Source: Candidatus Competibacteraceae bacterium (GTDB taxonomy: Bacteria; Pseudomonadota; Gammaproteobacteria; Competibacterales; Competibacteraceae). From it: 64,000 bases of DNA. The stretch covers positions 1,997,501 through 2,061,500 of the forward strand of contig JADJPA010000001.1 of assembly GCA_016713505.1 (NCBI GenBank). Direction: 5' to 3'. A program made the translations under genes and the position numbers. Below are positions 1 to 8,311 of the stretch, piece by piece. Numbering within the stretch: position 1 is the stretch's first letter; the number at the start of each line of letters is the position of its first letter. The notes under the pieces are model-generated. The model made no database searches. It had not been told where the DNA came from and worked only from the letters and a program-made list of their open reading frames with translations.

Positions 1-37
1 CTCGATCGCCTCAGCCAGTCGACCTTGGGAAGCGCGC

Positions 38-65
38 ATTATAGAGCCGGAAATCTTTCTGTCAA
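38..65 (-). promoter_or_regulatory. strong sigma70 promoter of stable-RNA type, firing off the left edge
   Basis: On the minus strand there is a consensus -35 TTGACA (60-65), a 16-base spacer and a perfect -10 TATAAT (38-43). It is followed at once by a GC-rich discriminator GCGCGC (32-37). A perfect -10 and -35 with a 16-base spacer and a GC-rich discriminator is typical of stringently controlled rRNA and tRNA promoters. It lies just after the tyrS stop codon. In several Gammaproteobacteria tyrS sits directly upstream of a 16S rRNA gene, so an rRNA operon probably starts beyond the left edge. The motif is seen; the rRNA target is inferred. Confidence 0.72.
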
Positions 66-95
66 CGTTTGTTCATGAAAAAGCAATCATGCTCC

Positions 96-1298
96 TCACA
101 GTACCACCACCCGCGCGATTCGCCGCTTGCCGACTTGATAGACATGGCGACTTCCGGCCGCCAGTTCGAGGGCTCGACTGCCGACGCGCTCGCCATCGAT
201 CCGCACCGCGCCCTGCTGGATCAGCCGTAGCGCTTCCGAGGTGCTATCGGTCAGGCCCGCTTCCTTGAGCAGATTGGCGATCGGCAGCCGACCATTGCGG
301 GATCGCACCTGTAATTCGGTCAAATCTTCGGGCAAGGCGCCTTTTTGAAACCGTTCGATAAAAGCGGCCAGCGCAGCTTGGCCTGCCTCGACGCCGTGAA
401 ACCGCGCCACCAACTCCTCGGCCAATTTGAATTTGACATCCCGCGGATTCAGCCCCTCGTCGATCACCTGGCGCCGCCAGTCCGCGATCTCGCGAGTGGG
501 GCGGAAGCTCAGTAACTCAAAGTAACGCCACATCAACTCATCGGATACGGACATCAATTTTCCGAACATCTCGTTGGGTTCATCGCGGATACCCACATAG
601 TTTCCTAACGATTTCGACATCTTCTGCACGCCGTCCAAGCCTTCCAGGATCGGCACGGTCAGGACGATCTGCGGTGGTTGACCGTAGTGTTTTTGCAATT
701 CGCGACCGACCAACAAATTGAACTTTTGATCGGTGCCGCCCAGTTCCACATCCGCCCGCATGGCGACCGAATCGTAACCTTGCACCAATGGATACAAAAA
801 CTCATGGATCGCGATAGGCTGACCGCTGGCGTAGCGCTTGCCGAAGTCATCTCGCTCCAGCATCCGCGCGACCGTGTGCTTGGCCGCCAAGTGGATAAAA
901 TCGGCTGGGGTCATTTGATTGAACCAGCTTGAATTGAACAATATTTCAGTCTTTTCCGGGTCAAGAATCTTGAAGACCTGCTCCTGATACGTCTTGGCGT
1001 TAGTAAAAATCTCTTCATGAGTCAGCGGCTTGCGAGTGATATTTTTCCCGGTCGGATCGCCGATCATGCCGGTGAAATCGCCGATCAGGAACATGACATG
1101 ATGGCCGAGCTCCTGAAATTGCCGCATCTTGTTGATCAGTACGGTATGACCGAGGTGCAAGTCGGGAGCGGTCGGATCGAAGCCGGTCTTGACCCGCAAC
1201 GGCCGGCCAGATTTAAGACGGTCCACCAATTCGTTTTCCAGCAGCAGATCAACCGCGCCACGTTTGATCAATTCAAGCGATTCTTGCAGCGAGTGCAT
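96..1298 (-). CDS. tyrS: tyrosyl-tRNA synthetase
   Basis: Charges tRNA-Tyr with tyrosine in the cytoplasm (class Ic aminoacyl-tRNA synthetase). The 400-residue protein has the Rossmann signature HLGH at residues 48-51, the class I loop KMSKS in the middle of the chain, and a C-terminal S4-type RNA-binding segment (LRLIQQGAVRIDGERV). Its length fits the shorter bacterial TyrRS form. The ATG start is preceded by a GAGGA ribosome site about 7 bases upstream. It is read leftward; its stop lies 30 bases before the strong promoter at 38-65, so it precedes a probable rRNA operon. Identification is secure. Confidence 0.97.
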   Translation of the reverse strand: MHSLQESLELIKRGAVDLLLENELVDRLKSGRPLRVKTGFDPTAPDLHLGHTVLINKMRQFQELGHHVMFLIGDFTGMIGDPTGKNITRKPLTHEEIFTNAKTYQEQVFKILDPEKTEILFNSSWFNQMTPADFIHLAAKHTVARMLERDDFGKRYASGQPIAIHEFLYPLVQGYDSVAMRADVELGGTDQKFNLLVGRELQKHYGQPPQIVLTVPILEGLDGVQKMSKSLGNYVGIRDEPNEMFGKLMSVSDELMWRYFELLSFRPTREIADWRRQVIDEGLNPRDVKFKLAEELVARFHGVEAGQAALAAFIERFQKGALPEDLTELQVRSRNGRLPIANLLKEAGLTDSTSEALRLIQQGAVRIDGERVGSRALELAAGSRHVYQVGKRRIARVVVL

Positions 1299-1437
1299 GG
1301 GTAGTCCTCAAAAAATGGGGGAGATTTTAGCAAACCACGCTCGACTCGCTACGCTTTCAAGCAAGCTCGCCAAGGGGTGAACAAGCTCCCGGCGTTGGCC
1401 TGCATCAGCGCGAAAGGTCTACAGGTTTTGGAGGCCG

Positions 1438-1472
1438 AAAAAGAAACCGGGCGAGGCTCGCACCCCGCCCGG
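1438..1472 (-). terminator. intrinsic terminator of erpA
   Basis: Reading on the minus strand just after the erpA stop, CCGGGCGGGG pairs with CCTCGCCCGG (10 pairs including one G-T, loop of 6; 1447-1472). A T-rich tail (TTTCTTTTTC) follows. This is a standard rho-independent terminator, and it separates erpA from tyrS. Confidence 0.8.
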
Positions 1473-1484
1473 CGAGAACGATGT

Positions 1485-1847
1485 TCAGGCGGAGAAAGAC
1501 GAGCCGCAGCCGCAGGTGGTGACGGCGTTGGGATTGCGGATGACGAACTGGGCGCCTTCGAGACCTTCGGTGTAGTCGATTTCGGCGCCGACCAGATATT
1601 GAAAACTCATGGGATCGATCAGCAGCTTTACGCCTTGATTTTCTACGATGGTGTCGCCGTCGCCCAAGGCTTCATCGAAGGTAAATCCGTACTGGAACCC
1701 GGAACAGCCGCCGCCGGAGATGAACACTCGCAACATCAGATTGGGATTCTGCTCCTCTTCCAACAAATCCTTGACCTTCAACGCGGCGGCGTCGGTGAAC
1801 AACAGCGGACTCTCGGCGGGGGTAAACGTTTCGGCGATGGCGCTCAT
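1485..1847 (-). CDS. erpA: iron-sulfur cluster insertion protein ErpA
   Basis: A-type carrier that hands [2Fe-2S] or [4Fe-4S] clusters to apoproteins, including isoprenoid-pathway enzymes. The 120-residue protein has the HesB/IscA fold signature with the three conserved cluster cysteines: C48 (in GGGCSGFQ) and C112 and C114 (in TCGCGSSF). Length and C-terminal motif match ErpA rather than IscA. The ATG is preceded by AGAGGA about 7 bases upstream. It is a single gene with its own candidate promoter (1877-1905) and a terminator at 1438-1472. In E. coli erpA is controlled by IscR; the palindrome over this promoter may serve a similar regulator, but it does not obviously match an IscR site. Confidence 0.95.
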   Translation of the reverse strand: MSAIAETFTPAESPLLFTDAAALKVKDLLEEEQNPNLMLRVFISGGGCSGFQYGFTFDEALGDGDTIVENQGVKLLIDPMSFQYLVGAEIDYTEGLEGAQFVIRNPNAVTTCGCGSSFSA

Positions 1848-1876
1848 GGCTCTATCCTCTTGAAAAAAACCATTGA

Positions 1877-1909
1877 ATTGTCTGATTCTTGACCTTGCGG
1901 GTCAAGAAT
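1877..1909 (-). promoter_or_regulatory. putative erpA promoter overlapped by a 10-base palindrome
   Basis: On the minus strand TTGACC (1900-1905) and GACAAT (1877-1882) are separated by 17 bases, about 30 bases upstream of the erpA ATG. A perfect inverted repeat, ATTCTTGACC and GGTCAAGAAT with a 5-base centre, covers 1885-1909 and includes the -35 box. Its position over the promoter suggests an operator for a dimeric repressor. A hairpin role in ending argC transcription is less likely because no T run follows directly. Confidence 0.5.
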
Positions 1910-2091
1910 AGTTTGGGCGATCTCCAGGTTCGCACGAGCCTCTGGTCAGCGCTGCCTCTAGCAAAAGTTCATCACCCACCCCGCGGTCGGGCCGGGCTTG
2001 TAGTCGAGCTGTTGCTACCCGCACCGCACGCTTTGGTTCTTTCGGCGGGCCATGCGCTCAGGTCAATGCCTCCACACAGATCGGAGAGACT

Positions 2092-3132
2092 TCAGGGCAG
2101 CAAGGCGATTCCTTCCAATCCGGTGGCTTCCGGCAAGCCGAACATCAAATTCATGTTCTGCACGGCCTGACCCGCCGCGCCCTTGACCAGATTGTCGATC
2201 ACCGACAGTACCACCACCGTTTTGCCGTTTTGGGGCCGATGCACCGCCAGCCGGCACTGGTTCGCCCCGCGCACGCTACGGGTCTCTGGGTGCGATTTGG
2301 GCGGCAAGACATCCACGAAAGGCTCAGCGCCATAGCGCCGTTCGAACAGCGCTTGCAAGTCCGCTTCGGGAGCGGTCAGCGTGGCGTAGAGCGTGGCGTG
2401 AATGCCGCGAATCATCGGGGTCAGATGCGGCACGAACACCAGTTCCACCGGTCCGCCCGCCACCGCCATCAACCCTTGGCGAATCTCCGGCCAATGCCGG
2501 TGTCCAGACACGTTGTAGGCTTTGAAATTATCGCCCGCCTCACACAATAAAATCCCGACCTCAGCCTTGCGGCCAGCGCCGCTCACCCCGGATTTAGCAT
2601 CGGCGATCAACGACTTGGGGTCGATGATGCCCGCCTCCAACAACGGCAGAAAGCCGAGTTGCACCGCCGTCGGATAGCAGCCGGGATTGGCCACCAGCCG
2701 CGCCTTGCGGATGGCCTCGCGATTGACTTCGGGCAGACCGTAGACCGCCTCAGCCAGCAATTCCGGGCAGGCGTGCGGCATTCCGTACCACCGTTCCCAA
2801 TCCGCCGCCTGGCGAAACCGGAAATCGGCAGCCAGATCGATGATTTTCACGCCCTTCTCCAGCAACGCTGGCACACTGTTCATGGCGGTGCCGTTGGGGG
2901 TGGCGAAAAACACCACATCGCAGCCTTGCAACACGGCGTCGTCCGGCTCGACAAACGCCAGTTTCACCCGGCCGCGCAAATTGGGAAACAGGTCGCTGAC
3001 GTTGGCGCCCTTCTCGCCCCGCGAGGTGATGACCGCCAGCTCCACTCGCGGATGCGCGGCCAACAACCGCAACAATTCAACGCCGGTATAGCCCGTTCCA
3101 CCGACGATGCCCACTTTGATCATGTCTGTCAT
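2092..3132 (-). CDS. argC: N-acetyl-gamma-glutamyl-phosphate reductase
   Basis: Third step of arginine synthesis: NADPH-dependent reduction of N-acetylglutamyl-5-phosphate to the semialdehyde. The 346-residue protein starts with the nucleotide-binding loop GGTGYTG at residues 11-17. The catalytic cysteine is C152 in NPGCYPTA, followed by the SGVSGAGRKAEVG segment. This matches the long ArgC class common in Proteobacteria. An ATG at residue 4 is an alternative start. It is transcribed away from the divergent thioredoxin-like gene at 3305. No other arg gene is nearby, as is usual for scattered arginine genes. Confidence 0.97.
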   Translation of the reverse strand: MTDMIKVGIVGGTGYTGVELLRLLAAHPRVELAVITSRGEKGANVSDLFPNLRGRVKLAFVEPDDAVLQGCDVVFFATPNGTAMNSVPALLEKGVKIIDLAADFRFRQAADWERWYGMPHACPELLAEAVYGLPEVNREAIRKARLVANPGCYPTAVQLGFLPLLEAGIIDPKSLIADAKSGVSGAGRKAEVGILLCEAGDNFKAYNVSGHRHWPEIRQGLMAVAGGPVELVFVPHLTPMIRGIHATLYATLTAPEADLQALFERRYGAEPFVDVLPPKSHPETRSVRGANQCRLAVHRPQNGKTVVVLSVIDNLVKGAAGQAVQNMNLMFGLPEATGLEGIALLP

Positions 3133-3304
3133 CCGCTTGCGCTCGGTCGCTGAAAAGCGCTCATGATACGGCCTTCATCCGCCCGCGCAAACCGAGCTGT
3201 TCTGGCATAATCACGTCTGCCAAGCGACTTTCGGCGCTTGCGGCGGTCTGAGGTTGACAGACCGTCGCTACGCCACCCACTCTGATTCGCAAGAGGCCCA
3301 CGCC

Positions 3305-3805
3305 GTGAAACCGAACAAAGAAACCGTCATCGCCGGCATCGCGCTGGCCGTCGTTCTGATTTCCGCCGCGGTGTGGTTCATGCCGGCGGGCTTGCGCGAA
3401 GCGCCCCCGCTGGTCGGCCAAACTCTCGACGGCCGCACGTTGACGCTGGAGCAATTTCGCGGCAAACCGGTGCTGGTCACCTTTTGGGCGACCACCTGCC
3501 CGTCCTGCGTCGAGGAGATGCCCCATTTGATCGATTTGTATCGGGAAATGAATCCGAAGGGACTGGAGATCATCGGGGTGGCGATGGCTTACGATCCACC
3601 GGAACAGGTACGGGCGATGGCCAAGCAACGGCAAATCCCCTACCCCATCGTCTTGGACTCGCAAGAACGCATCGCCCGCGAATTCGACAACGTGCGGCTG
3701 ACCCCGACCACGGTGCTGATTTCGCCGCAAGGGCGGATCGCCCATTACCGGCTCGGCCTGCTGGATATGCCCAAGCTGCGCGAGACCCTCCAGGAAATGC
3801 TCTGA
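3305..3805 (+). CDS. TlpA/ResA-like membrane-anchored thioredoxin
   Basis: Probable periplasmic thiol-disulfide oxidoreductase. With the GTG start at 3305 the protein has 166 residues, a short cytoplasmic head (MKPNKE), one N-terminal membrane anchor at about residues 7-27, then a thioredoxin fold. The active site is WATTCPSC, cysteines 65 and 68. The cis-proline region is LTPTTVLI. The family (TlpA/ResA) reduces c-type cytochrome or other exported thiols. An in-frame ATG at 3254 would add 17 residues that look like non-coding sequence and spoil the signal anchor. It is a lone gene between argC and a convergent GH57 gene, so its specific partner cannot be told. Confidence 0.85.
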   Translation: MKPNKETVIAGIALAVVLISAAVWFMPAGLREAPPLVGQTLDGRTLTLEQFRGKPVLVTFWATTCPSCVEEMPHLIDLYREMNPKGLEIIGVAMAYDPPEQVRAMAKQRQIPYPIVLDSQERIAREFDNVRLTPTTVLISPQGRIAHYRLGLLDMPKLRETLQEML

Positions 3806-3859
3806 AACGGCGAACCCGACCCTCCAAGACAGCAGCCTCGCCGCTCGAATTTTTCCGGA

Positions 3860-5050
3860 TCACGTATAGTGGGAGTTGGCTCGCTCCAGATATTCGCACG
3901 CCTGGTCGAGGTCGGCGTGACAGCGCATGACCCAGGCGTCGCCCCAAAAGAAATTGCAACTGGTTTCCGCCCGTAAAACCCGCCAGTGCGCTTCTTCCAA
4001 CAGCTTCGGCAGCTCCGGATGGCGCGAGCCGAGATGGGCGGCGTTGCTCAGCGCCGCCTGTACGGCCTGGCTGACCTCATCCACCCGAGTCAAGGCATCC
4101 TGCTGCGCCGGCGTGCCGGCCCACTGCATGAAATCGCCTCCCTCGCGCCAGTCGGTGTTCCAGGCACCCGGCCCGACCGTCACCTCGCCCCCGACTCCAA
4201 ACCGGTCCAGATAGTCCTTGACGAAAACCGGCTGGATGGCGCGCTGATCGCTGCGCGCTCTTTCCAGCAACGGCTTATAGAAAACGTCCCAAAAACTGCC
4301 GCCGGGCGTGAGGGTTCGAAACCAAGTGCTGTTTTCCCCGTCCGTGCACGTAGTCACCAAAGGCGGAAAATCACAGTTTTTGGTCCGCGCCCGGACTTCC
4401 CGCTCGAACCACGCCGGCTCCATGCCCGCTTCTTGCGCCTTCGATAGCTCGCGATCGCGCACGATCACGGTGATCTCTTCGCCGCCAAAGCGGGCAACGT
4501 GCGGCCGATAACATAATTCTTCCCAGCGCATGGCCCCGCCCACCGAGCGCACATGTTCGCTATCGACCAGCACAAAGCGATAGCCAAACCGCCGCAGCAA
4601 GGGGATCAACTCCATGCAAAATCCCATTTCCGGCGGCCAAAACCCTTGAAAATCGTCGTGAAAAAACCAGCGACGGCCCATCCCGCGCCACCGTTCCACG
4701 TGGGCTTCCCAATCGGCTGGAGGGATAAGCGGCATGATCGGATGGTAGTAAGCGGTACCGAGCATGGTGATGGCCCGGTTGTTTTGTAACTGCCAGAGCA
4801 GCGCTCCGCAATCGACGGTTCCGTAAGCTCGGCTCTGGAAGTCCGAATGGGTCAAGGTCTCCATTAAGGTTCCTGACAGCGCCAGATGCAGCCTGCCAAC
4901 ATCCTGGTAATCAGCCAGCGAACGGGGAATGCGATCCATCGCCAGCAGGATTTCCTTAGCCTCCCCTTCCTTATGCACCAACAGGTGTTCGAGATTGCCA
5001 TGAGGTTGGTGCAGGTTCAGCACCAGCGCGTGATAAAGCGTATCCGTCAT
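3860..5050 (-). CDS. glycoside hydrolase family 57 protein (alpha-glucan enzyme)
   Basis: A 396-residue GH57 protein. Visible family motifs are the N-terminal HQP at residues 14-16, the WPPEMGF block (138-144) and the TDGENS block around D237. GH57 members include alpha-amylases, 4-alpha-glucanotransferases and branching enzymes; which one this is cannot be read from sequence. The start is the ATG at 5050, which has a very strong GGAGGAGG ribosome site 7 bases upstream. An upstream in-frame codon at 5098 lacks one. It is the last gene of the minus-strand run GH13 > glgA > GH57 > GH57, so a glycogen role is likely. Confidence 0.88.
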   Translation of the reverse strand: MTDTLYHALVLNLHQPHGNLEHLLVHKEGEAKEILLAMDRIPRSLADYQDVGRLHLALSGTLMETLTHSDFQSRAYGTVDCGALLWQLQNNRAITMLGTAYYHPIMPLIPPADWEAHVERWRGMGRRWFFHDDFQGFWPPEMGFCMELIPLLRRFGYRFVLVDSEHVRSVGGAMRWEELCYRPHVARFGGEEITVIVRDRELSKAQEAGMEPAWFEREVRARTKNCDFPPLVTTCTDGENSTWFRTLTPGGSFWDVFYKPLLERARSDQRAIQPVFVKDYLDRFGVGGEVTVGPGAWNTDWREGGDFMQWAGTPAQQDALTRVDEVSQAVQAALSNAAHLGSRHPELPKLLEEAHWRVLRAETSCNFFWGDAWVMRCHADLDQACEYLERANSHYT

Positions 5051-5164
5051 ATTCGGCCTCCTCCGGTGATGGGCGGACCCTAGCGAGCGGAAGGCCAACC
5101 GCCGACCGCCGCCCTGTTTTTTATAATGATGAATTGGAACTGACCCGGCTGAGGAACGCCAACT

Positions 5165-6637
5165 TCAGAAATCGGCGTCGGCGATGGCGCTGGCCCGCCG
5201 GCAGATTTCCCGGCCGTACTCGGTCCACAAACCTTGCCCCCAATACCGGTAGCAACTGGTTTGCGAACACATCAGATGGTAGAGCGCATTGCGAAAACGT
5301 GGATCGCTGGGGGACACGCCCGGCTTCAGCACTTTTTCATAGAACTGGGAGCTGGCTTTTTCCATCGGACCGAGCACGTTGTCGTAACCGCGCACCCAGG
5401 AAATGTCGTTGGTCCAGCTGCCGCCCTCCATATGAAAGCGCCCGTCCTCTTGCTTCAGTTCGGCGATGACCGCTTCCAGCTTTTCCGGCCCGCCGCCCGG
5501 TTGGAAGCGATCCCAGATCCGTTTCTGAAATAACGGTTGGAGCGCGGGCAGATCGCTTTCCTGGATGCCCGAGGCGAAGAGGTGCTCCAGATACTCGGTG
5601 GCGTTCATGAACGGCGTATCGGAGCCGGAGGCTTCGCGAATCGAATCCATGAACTTGCCGGGAAACTCATTCATCATCACCCCGCCGTTCTCGCCGTCGG
5701 CGATTTGCGTCACCAACGGCGGCACCGACTTCCCGGCCAGATCCCAGCGGGACAAGCTCTTGGCTTCGTAGTAGGGCTGCATTTGGGCCACCAGCTTGGT
5801 ATCGCTCCCCTGAGTCTTGATGATGGCGATGATGCTGACCGACTCACCGCTGGAGTTGGTACAGACCAACCGATGCGGTAGATGCTTCTTTTCGGGGCCC
5901 CAACCGTTCTCAGGGCGTTCCACGGTATGCTCCTGCACCAACACCCATTGGAAGCCGCAATCCACCAGCGTCTTGATGTATTGGTAAGCGGTGTCGGGAT
6001 GGTTGGGCAGCGCCATTTCCGAGGGCGAGAAACCGCGTACCCGCGCCAGCGCTTCCAATCCGAAAATACCGGCAAAATGATGTTGCCAGGCTTTGACGTG
6101 CAGCCGGAAATCCTGCGCCGGGGTGGACGGCGCCACCGCGTGGCCCCACGGGCAACCCAACCACTCCACCGCCCGCCGGTAGTCGGGGTTGCAGGTCGCG
6201 TTCTTGAGGGCGTCGAACACATCGTGCAAACCCATGGCGCGCAGGCCGTGAAACAGGGTTCCCGAATACTCCAGCATCACCCGCGGCTCCTGGCCCTCGT
6301 GGATCAATTGCGGGATGAACTCACCCATCCGCTTGTAGCACCAGTGGAAAACCGGCGCGTTGTGATTGTCGCCGATGCCCTGATTCTCCATCATGTACTG
6401 GAGATTGCTGATGATGGACGCCGTGGCCAAATCACCGCCGCCGGCCGGAATCAAGGGCTGATGCATGTGCAAGGCGATGGCGCTGGCCGCGCGGATCCGG
6501 CCGAAATCGATCCGGCTCTCCGGCAGGAAAACCGGCTGGGCGCGGCTGGCGCGCAACGTTTCTTCCACGAGGTGTTCCGAACCACAAACGTTCGGCAAGC
6601 CATCGACATATTCCGGAAGCGAGCTCATGCGTGACAT
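5165..6637 (-). CDS. glycoside hydrolase family 57 protein (second paralogue)
   Basis: A 490-residue GH57 protein, longer than its downstream neighbour and only distantly similar to it. It carries the HMHQP motif at residues 57-61 and the late GH57 block ADGENGG, with an extra N-terminal stretch of about 50 residues. The start ATG is preceded by AGGAGA. It sits between glgA and the other GH57 gene with gaps of about 115 bases on each side. No GH13-type GlgB is present in the window, so this protein or its neighbour could be the branching enzyme of the locus. That is inference from context only. Confidence 0.87.
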   Translation of the reverse strand: MSRMSSLPEYVDGLPNVCGSEHLVEETLRASRAQPVFLPESRIDFGRIRAASAIALHMHQPLIPAGGGDLATASIISNLQYMMENQGIGDNHNAPVFHWCYKRMGEFIPQLIHEGQEPRVMLEYSGTLFHGLRAMGLHDVFDALKNATCNPDYRRAVEWLGCPWGHAVAPSTPAQDFRLHVKAWQHHFAGIFGLEALARVRGFSPSEMALPNHPDTAYQYIKTLVDCGFQWVLVQEHTVERPENGWGPEKKHLPHRLVCTNSSGESVSIIAIIKTQGSDTKLVAQMQPYYEAKSLSRWDLAGKSVPPLVTQIADGENGGVMMNEFPGKFMDSIREASGSDTPFMNATEYLEHLFASGIQESDLPALQPLFQKRIWDRFQPGGGPEKLEAVIAELKQEDGRFHMEGGSWTNDISWVRGYDNVLGPMEKASSQFYEKVLKPGVSPSDPRFRNALYHLMCSQTSCYRYWGQGLWTEYGREICRRASAIADADF

Positions 6638-6755
6638 TCTCCTGGAGGGTTGTGCGCGGCCTTGACAAACCCGTTGGCTCCGGGCCGCGAAAAAATAGCG
6701 CCGGCGGTTCGAAGCAGCGCCGGGACCGATTCAAGATCAAGCGTCCGTCCGCCGG

Positions 6756-8227
6756 CTACTTGCAGCGGATGTGCTCGTAAATATTCAGGTAATCCTGGCC
6801 GGGCCGGTACCACGAGTAGTCGCAATTCATACCGTGAACCATCAACTGGCGGAAGTCGTCGGGGTAGTGATGCCACAACGCGATGGCGCGATGGATGGCC
6901 GATTCGATACCGGCATGGTCGGCGTTATAAAACACGAAACCGTTGCGTTCTTCCCACGGCTTGCCGTCATAGTCCTTGTCGAACACCGTATCCTTCAAAC
7001 CGCCGATCAAGCGCACGATCGGCACCGTCCCGTACTTGAGCGAGATCATCTGGGTGAGGCCGCAAGGCTCGAACAGGCTGGGCATGACCACCAGGTCCGC
7101 GCCGGCGTAGATCAGGTGGGATAGCTCTTCGTCGAAGCCCAGCTCCAGGTGACAATCCGGGCTGTCGTTCAGATGCCGCTTGAGGTTCCAGAATTGCTGG
7201 TTGATGTGCGGGTCCGGGCTGGAGCCGAGCAATACGAACTGCGCGTTGTTGCGCAATGCGTAGAACAGGGCATGGTGGATCAAATGGACGCCCTTTTGGC
7301 TGTCGAGCCGCCCGACGTAGGCGATGATCGGTTTGAAATCCTTGCGCAACCACAACCGATCGCGCAGGGCGTCTTTATTGGCGTACTTCTGATCCAGGGT
7401 GTCAGGCCGTAGCGGGCGGGAATGTGCGAATCGACTTCCGGATTCCAGACATCATAATCGATGCCGTTCAGCACGCCGCCGAACTTATCGCGATGCACTT
7501 CCAAGGTATGATTGAGCCCGCTGCCCTGATCGGTATGACGGGCCTCATCGGCATGGGTCGGCGATACGGTGGTGACGAAATTGGAATAGACGATACCGCC
7601 CTTCATCAAGTTGACCGCGCCGTGATTGAAGTTGTCCCGCAGGCGGTCGAAATTGAAATACTGCGCGATGTTGGTCAGGCCGGTGGCCCACAGCACGTAT
7701 TCGCCGGTCAACCCCTGATGCTTGAAGTTGTGAATGGTGTAGCAGACCCGTTGCCGATGTAGGCCGGCATGGACGTACTGTTCGTAGAGCAGCACGGGCA
7801 CCAATCCGGTCTGCCAGTCGTGACAGTGGATGATATCCGGCCGGCGATTGTCCTTGAGCAGGAATTCCAGGGCGGCCTTGCTGAAGAAAGCGAACCGGCT
7901 GACATCGTCCGAAAAGCCGTAATAATGGCCGCGGTTGAAGAAGTTATCCTGCGAGTGAGGCTCGATGAAAAAACACTTGCGGCCGTGCACGAACCCGAAC
8001 CAGACCGAGCAATGGACGGCGCTGTTGTACCAAGGCACCCAAAGATCGGGCATGCTGATCTGGAGCCCCCAAATATGGTCGTAACGCATGCAATCGTATT
8101 TCGGCAAGATGATGTGGACTTCGTTGCCGCGGATTTCTAGCTCCCGGCTCAATCCGAACACGACATCGCCCAACCCGCCGACTTTGGCCACCGGGGCGCA
8201 TTCGGGAGCAATCTGCACAATGTACAT
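6756..8227 (-). pseudogene. glgA: glycogen synthase GlgA, split by a single frameshift
   Basis: ADP- or UDP-glucose alpha-1,4-glucan synthase (GT5). The first reading frame (start ATG at 8227, with an AAGGA site upstream) gives the N-terminal domain with KVGGLGD at residues 15-21 for nucleotide-sugar binding, and runs to about 7400. The rest, from LDQKYANKDALRD through GRLDSQKGVHLI and the catalytic FEPCGLTQM block to the stop at 6756, is in another frame. Both halves are full and well conserved, together about 490 residues, the normal GlgA length. Adding one C to the CCC run near 7398-7400 restores the frame as LTPLDQKYANK. It may be a sequencing error rather than a dead gene. Confidence 0.9.
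7394..7406 (-). other. glgA frameshift point
   Basis: On the minus strand the sequence reads CTGACACCCTGGATC. Frame 1 gives LTPWIRST, which is unlike GlgA. One extra C gives LTPLDQKYANKDAL, which joins correctly to the C-terminal domain. A one-base undercount in the C run is the simplest explanation. Confidence 0.8.
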
Positions 8228-8311
8228 AAACAGCCATCCTTAAATTTCAAATTCCGGACCGGGCGGTTTCGGGACACCTCAAGCCCAAGGCGCAAACCGC
8301 GGCCGGCCGAC

